In this document: piece by piece, positions 1-4,400 of the stretch
How positions within the stretch are numbered: position 1 is the first letter of the stretch
How the letters are laid out: the number at the start of each line of letters is the position of its first letter
Origin: Actinomycetes bacterium
Lineage (GTDB): Bacteria; Actinomycetota; Acidimicrobiia; Acidimicrobiales; JAJYPT01
Reading direction: 5' to 3'
DNA: 5,333 nucleotides
Assembly: GCA_021795135.1 (NCBI GenBank)
Contig: JAJYPT010000125.1
Location: 1-5,333, forward strand
Program-made: the position numbers and the translations under genes
The notes under the pieces: generated by a model
The model's input: only the letters and a program-made list of their open reading frames with translations
What the model was told of the DNA's origin: nothing
Databases searched by the model: none

Positions 1-126
1 TGTTGGAGTAACTAATCCAACTTCTTGGAACAAGATAGTACAGGCAAAAAGCTATTCTGAAGTCCAAACCTTGCAAGCAAATTCTGCAAATGGTGTAACT
101 GCAAATATCCCTACTAATGCATTTTT
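1..126 (+). repeat. Direct repeat copy 1 (exact, 126 bp)
   Basis: This segment is identical base for base to 661-786. Identity stops at 127, where ATAT here corresponds to GTCT in the other copy. Eight further bases then agree (131-138 against 791-798) before the copies diverge into their linkers. It encodes the end of the repeat domain of the surface protein. The identity reaches the window edge, so the true repeat probably extends upstream. Confidence 0.97.
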
Positions 127-982
127 ATATTTTCAGACACTGCAAGGTACTCTTCCTCAGACTAGAGCATCTGTAACTTCATCAGCTGTTCCTCCTAGTG
201 CTACTACTGCTGGGGGAACTACTTTTACTAACTTGAAAAATGATTGCACTACTGGGGCATCAACTTGTAACAATATTGGTCTTACCCATGATTGGCTCAA
301 TGGTCAAAATGTAGATGCTCTTTATACTCAGAACTTTTTCTGTGATACATCGGTATCTTCTCATGCACCAAGTGGTTGTGAAGCGGGTGCTCCTGCTACT
401 AAGTTACCTCCAGGGGTAGCTTCGGCTAGCAATACTGATCCTCTTTATATCCCAGTTCCATTATTTTCCCCAGGTCCTTCTGGTTTACAGTGTCCTGCAG
501 GAGTGCCTTGTATAGACCATCCAACCAATATTGATCTATCTAGATTAGCCTCAGCATTAGGAAAATCTCCTGCTGCTTTGCAAAATGCTATGTTACCAGG
601 TCATGATCATATTATTACTACTCGTAATAACAATCTTCCTGAATGGTGGAATGTAGTAGTTGTTGGAGTAACTAATCCAACTTCTTGGAACAAGATAGTA
701 CAGGCAAAAAGCTATTCTGAAGTCCAAACCTTGCAAGCAAATTCTGCAAATGGTGTAACTGCAAATATCCCTACTAATGCATTTTTGTCTTTTCAGACTC
801 TTCCTGGTAATGGTCCTGTGACCCCTGCTCAGGTAACTGCGGTACCACAAGGAGCACCTGCAACAGGTGGTGGTGGAACTGCTGGAGTACAAAATACAAA
901 TTTGTTTTTAGGTGGGGGAGTTCTTATTACTTTGGCAATAGGAATAGCAGCCTATGACCGTCGACGTCGGTCAACTTTGTAG
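2..982 (+). CDS. Sortase-anchored secreted surface protein with 220-residue repeat (5' partial)
   Basis: The frame is open from the first complete codon, so the true start and any signal peptide lie outside the window; 326 residues are visible. Copy 1 of a repeat occupies about residues 1-42 and the same sequence returns at 221-262, giving a 220-residue period. A Thr/Ser/Pro/Gly-rich linker follows each copy. The unit between them has six Cys in three close pairs (82/89, 114/126, 164/170), as expected for an exported disulfide-bonded domain, plus a GHDH motif near 200-203 and a Trp pair at 215-216. The C-terminus reads APATG (285-289), an 11-residue spacer, a hydrophobic helix (about 301-318) and DRRRRSTL, which is the layout of a sortase sorting signal. 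The sortase gene begins 16 nt downstream, so the two are probably co-transcribed. I do not recognise the repeat domain, and its role (adhesin, wall or appendage component) is unknown. Secretion and wall anchoring are inferred from the C-terminus and the neighbour. Confidence 0.85.
   Translation, partial: VGVTNPTSWNKIVQAKSYSEVQTLQANSANGVTANIPTNAFLYFQTLQGTLPQTRASVTSSAVPPSATTAGGTTFTNLKNDCTTGASTCNNIGLTHDWLNGQNVDALYTQNFFCDTSVSSHAPSGCEAGAPATKLPPGVASASNTDPLYIPVPLFSPGPSGLQCPAGVPCIDHPTNIDLSRLASALGKSPAALQNAMLPGHDHIITTRNNNLPEWWNVVVVGVTNPTSWNKIVQAKSYSEVQTLQANSANGVTANIPTNAFLSFQTLPGNGPVTPAQVTAVPQGAPATGGGGTAGVQNTNLFLGGGVLITLAIGIAAYDRRRRSTL
661..786 (+). repeat. Direct repeat copy 2 (exact, 126 bp)
   Basis: This is the second exact copy of 1-126, displaced by 660 bp and therefore in frame (220 codons). 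The absence of even synonymous differences implies recent duplication, gene conversion or an assembly effect. Downstream the copy runs into the linker that carries the APATG sorting motif. Confidence 0.97.
854..979 (+). other. C-terminal cell-wall sorting signal (APATG, helix, Arg tail)
   Basis: APATG is encoded at 854-868, a hydrophobic segment at about 902-955, and DRRRR from 956. The order of pentapeptide, membrane helix and basic tail is the established sorting-signal architecture. The pentapeptide is xPxTG rather than canonical LPxTG, so cleavage between Thr and Gly is inferred. The adjacent sortase supports the reading. Confidence 0.7.
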
Positions 983-998
983 GAGATACTAAAATATA

Positions 999-1673
999 AT
1001 GAAAATATTCAATAAGCTCTGTAGCTACTGGCAACAAAAGATATTATTAGCTGCAGGGCTTATTGGAATTGCAGGGCTTTGTTTGATAAGTATTGGTTTT
1101 GCAAGTCAGCAGCACGCCCCTGTTTTAGGCAAAAAAACTTTAGGCAAAATTCCATCTCAGACCCATTATTTTGCTCCTGGATCTGTTATTTCGACTTCAG
1201 TGGCTCACACTGTGCCTGTCTCTATAGACATACCTTCAATCCAAGTGAATTCACATTTGATACAGTTGGGATTAAATCCCAATGGGAGTGTAGAAGTACC
1301 TTCTCTTTTTGCCAAACCTAGCCAGCCTGGATGGTATAAATATAGTCCTGTTCCTGGACAAATAGGTCCAGCTGTCATCCTCGGACACATTGATACTTAT
1401 AAAGGTCCTTCAATTTTTTTCCGGCTAGGTCTTTTACGCCCAGGGAATCATATTTACGTAACCTTATCAAACCAAACAACTGTCGAATTTCAAGTCAATG
1501 CTGTTGCTTCATATCCAAAAACTTCATTTCCAACTGGACAAATATATGGTAATACGTCTTATCCGGCATTGCGTCTTATAACTTGTGGGGGGGCTTTTGA
1601 CAGTACTACCCATAGCTATTTATCCAGCACTGTTATATATGCTTCTCTAATGTCGTCTTCACAAAATAAATAA
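999..1673 (+). CDS. Class F-type sortase (membrane-anchored transpeptidase)
   Basis: Sortases cut a sorting signal between Thr and Gly and transfer the protein to the cell wall or to another subunit, acting outside the membrane. The 224-residue protein has a short basic N-terminus, one membrane helix (about 16-36), a linker, and a sortase domain from about 72. That domain shows the class F hallmarks: IDIPSIQV, a GWY segment at 111-113, VILGHID with catalytic His130, GPSIFFRLG, YPKTSFP and LRLITCGGAFD with catalytic Cys196. The ATG start follows an AGGAG at 981-985 that overlaps the upstream stop codon. The 13-nt spacing is on the long side, but no better start precedes the membrane helix. No Arg follows Cys196; Arg192 is the only Arg near it, so the usual third catalytic residue is not obvious. 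The surface protein with an APATG tail immediately upstream is the likely substrate. Family assignment is firm; substrate choice is inferred. Confidence 0.92.
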   Translation: MKIFNKLCSYWQQKILLAAGLIGIAGLCLISIGFASQQHAPVLGKKTLGKIPSQTHYFAPGSVISTSVAHTVPVSIDIPSIQVNSHLIQLGLNPNGSVEVPSLFAKPSQPGWYKYSPVPGQIGPAVILGHIDTYKGPSIFFRLGLLRPGNHIYVTLSNQTTVEFQVNAVASYPKTSFPTGQIYGNTSYPALRLITCGGAFDSTTHSYLSSTVIYASLMSSSQNK

Positions 1674-1686
1674 TTTATTTTATAAA
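1658..1686 (+). promoter_or_regulatory. Candidate sigma70-type promoter for the DoxX-like gene
   Basis: TTCACA at 1658-1663 and TATAAA at 1681-1686 each match the consensus at five of six positions and are separated by exactly 17 nt. The -35 box sits inside the last codons of the sortase gene. The predicted start of transcription near 1693 leaves a leader of about 45 nt before the ATG at 1738. AT-rich DNA yields chance boxes easily, so this is a candidate only. Confidence 0.5.
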
Positions 1687-1687
1687 A

Positions 1688-1699
1688 TATTTCGAAATA
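1688..1699 (+). promoter_or_regulatory. 12-bp perfect palindrome, possible operator
   Basis: TATTTCGAAATA is its own reverse complement. It begins one base after the candidate -10 box and covers the predicted transcription start, which is a classical repressor position. The regulator is unknown and chance cannot be excluded. Confidence 0.4.
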
Positions 1700-1729
1700 G
1701 TTCTCTTGTTGTGAACAGGGTAAAAAATT

Positions 1730-1733
1730 GGAG
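1730..1733 (+). promoter_or_regulatory. Ribosome binding site that decides the start of the DoxX-like gene
   Basis: GGAG lies 4 nt before the ATG at 1738. The upstream in-frame GTG at 1711 is preceded by pyrimidine-rich sequence without any purine-rich site, so the ATG is preferred. Confidence 0.6.
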
Positions 1734-1737
1734 ACAA

Positions 1738-2772
1738 ATGATAACCTTAGAAAAATTAGGCACAAGTAGTTTACAGCTCGAAAAAAAATCTAAGGAACCC
1801 TCAAATTTATTTTCAAGACGTTTTTTACAATTGTCCTTAGGATCTATTTGGATTTTGGATGCTTTTTTGCAACTCCAACCTTATATGTTGAATACTAATT
1901 TTTTGCCTCAAAGCTTACTTTCTAGTGCAGCAATGCTTCCTTCTATTTTGAGGGAACCTATTTACATAATGCAAGATATTGTTGCAGCCCACATTATATT
2001 TTGGGATTTATTACTGGCAATAGTCCAGTTCGTTATAGGTATAGGAATTATTTGGCCTAGAACAACCAAGATAGCTTTAGCTATCTCAGTTGTTTGGGCA
2101 GTTTCAATCTGGTATGGCGGTGAAGGTATGGGGGGAATATTTGCCAAAGGAGCAAGTGTCTTCTTTGGAGCGCCTGGAGCTGCTTTATTATATGCGGTAT
2201 TGGCTTTGATCATATGGCCTAAAAATATTGAGGGAAAAACTTTGATTGAAGCTAGTTTAGTACCTTCAATTATTTCTCGAGGTATTTGGATGACTATATG
2301 GATAGGAGGCGCTTTTTTGCCTCTTTTACCTTGGAACTCGCCTTATGGGGTGATGAAATACAATTTTTTATCACTTCCTCACTCAGAACCTAAATGGTTG
2401 GTTCTTTTGGATCGCAATTTTGAATCTTTTAGCTTGGCTTATTGTAATGAGATAACTATTTTTTTATTACTAGTAATGGTGTTGATAGGAATTAATATTG
2501 CTATGGATGTAAATCCTAAGCTATGGGTTAAAATCTCAATTTTTTTCTCGGTAATATCTTGGGTTTTAGGTCAAAATTTTGGAGGAATTTTTACAGGACA
2601 AGGAACTGATATTAATTCTGCACCCATACTAATCCTGTTTGCTTTGACTTTTTATCCCATAGGAAGATCTTTTTCTGATTCTAGAACCTCATCTTTTGGG
2701 TTGTCTAGATGGTTAGCAAATGACAATCTAAAATTTTTTTCAGCTACGTATGAAAAATTAGGAAAGTTTTGA
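1738..2772 (+). CDS. Eight-helix membrane protein with two DoxX-like halves
   Basis: From the ATG at 1738 the product has 344 residues (353 if the GTG at 1711 were used). After a polar N-terminus of about 27 residues come roughly eight hydrophobic segments in two groups of four, separated near 162-185. The halves resemble each other at a constant offset of 150 residues: IWILDAFLQLQP (37-48) matches IWIGGAFLPLLP (187-198), and GGEGMGGIF (127-135) matches the LGQNFGGIF segment (277-285). Each half ends in a hydrophobic helix and an aromatic-Pro pair (WP 160-161, YP 306-307). The pattern resembles uncharacterised membrane proteins of actinobacteria related to the DoxX superfamily. DoxX proteins are four-helix membrane proteins, some linked to redox or detoxification, but no specific function can be assigned here. 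The gene follows the sortase by 64 nt and appears to have its own promoter. The family call is from memory of motifs; the internal duplication is seen directly. Confidence 0.8.
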   Translation: MITLEKLGTSSLQLEKKSKEPSNLFSRRFLQLSLGSIWILDAFLQLQPYMLNTNFLPQSLLSSAAMLPSILREPIYIMQDIVAAHIIFWDLLLAIVQFVIGIGIIWPRTTKIALAISVVWAVSIWYGGEGMGGIFAKGASVFFGAPGAALLYAVLALIIWPKNIEGKTLIEASLVPSIISRGIWMTIWIGGAFLPLLPWNSPYGVMKYNFLSLPHSEPKWLVLLDRNFESFSLAYCNEITIFLLLVMVLIGINIAMDVNPKLWVKISIFFSVISWVLGQNFGGIFTGQGTDINSAPILILFALTFYPIGRSFSDSRTSSFGLSRWLANDNLKFFSATYEKLGKF

Positions 2773-3012
2773 TTTAGGATTGGCAAATATTTTTTGCTTA
2801 GGGAAAACTTCCTATGACCAAAGAAGATATTAGTTAATAATATAAGGGAAAAAGGATAAATATTTCCTTGGATTGTATTCCCCTAAAGTGTAAATTCGAA
2901 TTGTTATAAGGCAATAATTACGAGCTAAATTTTATTTCAAGTCTTGGGGCAAGCTAGAGTACTGGAATATTTTTTACTTGTGACAGGTTAGAGCTAATAA
3001 ACCAATTATTAT

Positions 3013-3040
3013 TTGGCTAGGGATTAAATGTCTTTATAAT
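3013..3040 (+). promoter_or_regulatory. Candidate promoter of the DUF2892 gene
   Basis: TTGGCT (3013-3018, four of six consensus bases) lies 16 nt before a perfect TATAAT (3035-3040). Transcription would begin near 3047, giving a leader of about 50 nt before the GTG at 3096. Confidence 0.5.
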
Positions 3041-3084
3041 AAGAATTGATTTAGCAAATATAGATTTTGAAATATTAGGATCAA

Positions 3085-3090
3085 AAGGGG
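3085..3090 (+). promoter_or_regulatory. Ribosome binding site supporting a GTG start
   Basis: AAGGGG ends 5 nt before the GTG at 3096. The alternative ATG at 3114 has only a weak purine stretch before it, and choosing it would remove residues that belong to the usual N-terminus of the family. Confidence 0.55.
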
Positions 3091-3095
3091 TTATA

Positions 3096-3338
3096 GTGAA
3101 GTTTTTGGATATCATGCAAAAGCCAGTAGGTAGGACTATTAGAGTGGCAGTAGGTCTTTCTCTTTTAGCCTCTGGAATATCTCGTTCTGGAGTACTAGGA
3201 GCTATTTTAAGTGTTTTCGGTGTAGCCATGGCAGGTACGGCAGCAGTAGGGTATTGTCCTATTACAGCTATATTAGGTGGCAAGAGCTGTTCTGTTCCAG
3301 CTTCATCTCAATCTATAGGTCAAAAAGTAGCTAAATAA
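3096..3338 (+). CDS. Small DUF2892 (YgaP-type) inner-membrane protein
   Basis: This 80-residue protein has the DUF2892 layout: a short N-terminus containing GRTIRVAVGLSLLASG (residues 12-27), a first helix at about 15-30, a second at about 33-52, and a closing GYCPITAILGGKSC (52-65) that matches the family's usual G-x-CP-x(2)-x-LLG-x(3)-C ending. Cys54 and Cys65 are the conserved pair. In E. coli YgaP this membrane module is fused to a rhodanese (sulfurtransferase) domain; here it stands alone, as is common, and the tail after Cys65 is short, polar and lacks any rhodanese motif. Its function as a free-standing protein is unknown. It starts with GTG and is isolated by gaps on both sides, so it is probably a single-gene transcription unit with its own promoter. 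Confidence 0.85.
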   Translation: MKFLDIMQKPVGRTIRVAVGLSLLASGISRSGVLGAILSVFGVAMAGTAAVGYCPITAILGGKSCSVPASSQSIGQKVAK

Positions 3339-3544
3339 TTTAAACTTTATAATACAAAATTATTATTTTATATTCTGATATAGATCATCTCCCAATATAA
3401 CAATATTTAGATATTCTAATATTTCTTTTATTTAACTAGTTCATATATCTAAAAAAGAAAAAACATTCCTTGCATCTAAGGTTTAATTGTGAAAACATTT
3501 ATAAAATATAATGTTTTCATTTTAAGCTTTGATAAGAGGAAAAA
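3339..3544 (+). other. AT-rich gap before the DUF4234-like gene
   Basis: These 206 bases are very AT-rich and contain no gene. There are several AT-only near-palindromes, for example around the ATATT-rich section at 3403-3426, which are expected by chance at this composition. The one strong structure is the inverted repeat at 3490-3519. Confidence 0.6.
3490..3519 (+). promoter_or_regulatory. 10-bp perfect inverted repeat overlapping a TATAAT box
   Basis: TGAAAACATT (3490-3499) and AATGTTTTCA (3510-3519) are exact reverse complements separated by 10 nt. TATAAT at 3507-3512 overlaps the right arm. No good -35 box sits at 16-18 nt; TTGTGA at 3487-3492 is only 14 nt away. The element ends 25 nt before the ATG of the next gene. 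It could be an operator read by a dimeric regulator, or a hairpin in the leader RNA. It is too AT-rich to be a convincing terminator. Confidence 0.5.
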
Positions 3545-4039
3545 ATGGATATAAGTAATAACCATATTGGATCCTATTCTTATGAGTCTTTTGAAAAACA
3601 ATCGACTTATTCCTCAAGTCATTTCCCTGATTCTACCGAGGTTGAAATCGGTAAAATCAGGAAGCCTTGGATGATCTTGTTTCTATCTATTGTAACTTTT
3701 GGTATGTATTTATTCTGGTGGTATTACATTATAAATCATGAGCTAGCCAATTATGATTCTAGGATCCGAGCTAATCCCATAGTTTCTATAATTGCTATAT
3801 CTGGGGGTTTCATAGCAGCTCTTTCTCATCATCCTGATTTTGTTGTCCTGTTTTTAATTATTGGAATTTTTTCTTGGATGAGGACTGGGTGCCGTATCAA
3901 AAAAGCACTTAATTTATGTGGAAGCACTTCTAGATGTTCCATTTTTTTAGGTCTTGTATTGGCGATAGTTTTTCCAGTAGGAGCAGCTTATTACCAAATG
4001 GAGTTAGATCGCCTTTGGGTAGATAGTTCTAACCTTTAA
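3545..4039 (+). CDS. DUF4234-like four-helix membrane protein
   Basis: This 164-residue protein starts with ATG, preceded by AGAGGA at 3535-3540 with a 4-nt gap. The first 37 residues are polar and rich in Ser, Tyr and His, a disordered cytoplasmic-type tail. The membrane part starts at IRKPWMILFLSIVTFG (38-53), continues with the aromatic block MYLFWWYYIINHELANYD (54-71), and shows further helices at about 78-93, 97-113 and 132-148. It ends in AAYYQMELDRLW (147-158). The elements R-x-P, T-x-G-x-Y-x-x-x-W, N-x-E-L-x-x-Y and the closing Q-x-x-L-x-x-LW match the DUF4234 family as I remember it. The biochemical function of that family is unknown. The gene stands alone between two AT-rich gaps, and a terminator-like hairpin follows it. 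Confidence 0.75.
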   Translation: MDISNNHIGSYSYESFEKQSTYSSSHFPDSTEVEIGKIRKPWMILFLSIVTFGMYLFWWYYIINHELANYDSRIRANPIVSIIAISGGFIAALSHHPDFVVLFLIIGIFSWMRTGCRIKKALNLCGSTSRCSIFLGLVLAIVFPVGAAYYQMELDRLWVDSSNL

Positions 4040-4072
4040 AACAACTTATTTAATTACATTAAAATTTATTTT

Positions 4073-4125
4073 TTAACAATTGCCACCATAATTTAAGATT
4101 AATTGTTGGGGCAATTGTTAATTTT
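4073..4125 (+). terminator. Terminator-like hairpin after the DUF4234-like gene
   Basis: TTAACAATTGCC (4073-4084) and GGCAATTGTTAA (4110-4121) are perfect 12-bp reverse complements, followed directly by TTTT at 4122-4125 and more T-rich sequence. The 25-nt loop is longer than usual. Part of it (AATTG at 4101-4105 with CAATT at 4112-4116) can form a competing small hairpin. It begins 33 nt after the stop codon, a normal place for an intrinsic terminator. Confidence 0.5.
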
Positions 4126-4136
4126 ATAGATTTTTA

Positions 4137-4160
4137 AAAATATTAATTTGAAAATATTAA
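4137..4160 (+). repeat. 10-bp direct repeat AAAATATTAA
   Basis: The two copies at 4137-4146 and 4151-4160 are 14 bp apart start to start and abut the 12-bp inverted repeat at 4159-4185. They may be part of a protein-binding region or simply chance in AT-rich DNA. Confidence 0.4.
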
Positions 4161-4185
4161 CTACAATAGTTGTACTATTGTAGTT
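4159..4185 (+). repeat. 12-bp perfect inverted repeat with 3-nt loop
   Basis: AACTACAATAGT (4159-4170) and ACTATTGTAGTT (4174-4185) are exact reverse complements around TGT. No T-run follows on the + strand. On the - strand the hairpin is followed by T-rich sequence, so it could act as a weak terminator in that direction. It may otherwise be an operator or RNA hairpin. Confidence 0.65.
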
Positions 4186-4197
4186 TCAAGCGTCAAT

Positions 4198-4226
4198 TTT
4201 ATCTCCAAAAGCCAAATTGAGATAAA
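4198..4226 (+). repeat. 8-bp perfect inverted repeat
   Basis: TTTATCTC (4198-4205) and GAGATAAA (4219-4226) are reverse complements with a 13-nt loop. CAATTT (4194-4199) could pair instead with AAATTG (4214-4219), so two mutually exclusive foldings exist. It is the third hairpin within about 150 bp. Confidence 0.45.
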
Positions 4227-4400
4227 GATACTTTATTAGTAACATCAGGTTGAACAGTTTTATTCATAGTGTCTTTTATTGAGTCTCTTTAGAAAATTAC
4301 GGGTTGGTTGGAATTAGTAGTGGTAAATCCAAATTTGAAATTCAGTTGGTATTATTTTGCCCTTGATTTTTTTAGCTATCAAATATAACAGGAAAAAATA

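Larger units (their letters stand above)
2773..3095 (+). other. Gene-free stretch between the DoxX-like and DUF2892 genes
   Basis: These 323 bases contain no convincing coding frame on either strand; the open frame on the - strand across the end of this stretch is an antisense shadow of the next gene. A possible two-tier hairpin lies at 2846-2882: GGGAA (2846-2850) can pair with TTCCC (2878-2882), and AAGGA (2852-2856) with TCCTT (2865-2869). It has no following T-run, so it is not a standard terminator. I see no clear terminator for the upstream gene. The right end carries the promoter and ribosome binding site of the next gene. Confidence 0.55.
4040..4400 (+). other. Structured gene-free stretch upstream of the GT-C-like gene
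   Basis: These 361 bases contain no plausible gene. They hold three inverted repeats (4073-4121, 4159-4185, 4198-4226) and a 10-bp direct repeat AAAATATTAA at 4137-4146 and 4151-4160. The remainder, 4230-4390, is unstructured to the eye. TTGATT (4363-4368) and TATAAC (4384-4389) form a weak promoter-like pair with a 15-nt spacer, but they would start transcription almost at the ATG and leave the ribosome binding site outside the RNA, so a promoter further upstream is more likely. Confidence 0.55.

Noticed and set aside
71..73. TTG as start of the surface-protein gene
   Set aside because: The same frame is open from position 2 and encodes the same repeat sequence found in copy 2, so the gene continues upstream and TTG is an internal Leu codon.
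152..166. LPQTR as a sortase motif
   Set aside because: It is internal, ends in Arg instead of Gly, and is followed by the linker and repeat unit, not by a membrane helix and basic tail.
593..892. Open frame on the - strand
   Set aside because: It is antisense to the surface protein and low in complexity (Ser/Thr/Cys/Arg runs from the complementary linker codons), with no ribosome site or family resemblance.
1079..1390. Alternative frames within the sortase gene on both strands
   Set aside because: They lie wholly inside a confidently assigned sortase domain and encode no recognisable protein.
1711..1713. GTG as start of the DoxX-like gene
   Set aside because: It has no ribosome binding site, whereas the ATG nine codons later has GGAG at a usable distance.
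1962..2213. Open frame on the - strand inside the DoxX-like gene
   Set aside because: It is antisense to conserved membrane segments and has no independent support.
2814..2837. ATG-initiated mini-ORF of seven codons in the gap after the DoxX-like gene
   Set aside because: It is too short and has no ribosome binding site or repeated-codon leader-peptide pattern.
3017..3283. Open frame on the - strand across the DUF2892 gene
   Set aside because: The + strand frame matches DUF2892 with its Cys pair, promoter and ribosome site; the - strand frame matches nothing I recognise.
4363..4389. TTGATT/TATAAC as the promoter of the GT-C-like gene
   Set aside because: The spacer is only 15 nt, and the start would fall within a few bases of the ATG, leaving its good ribosome site outside the transcript.
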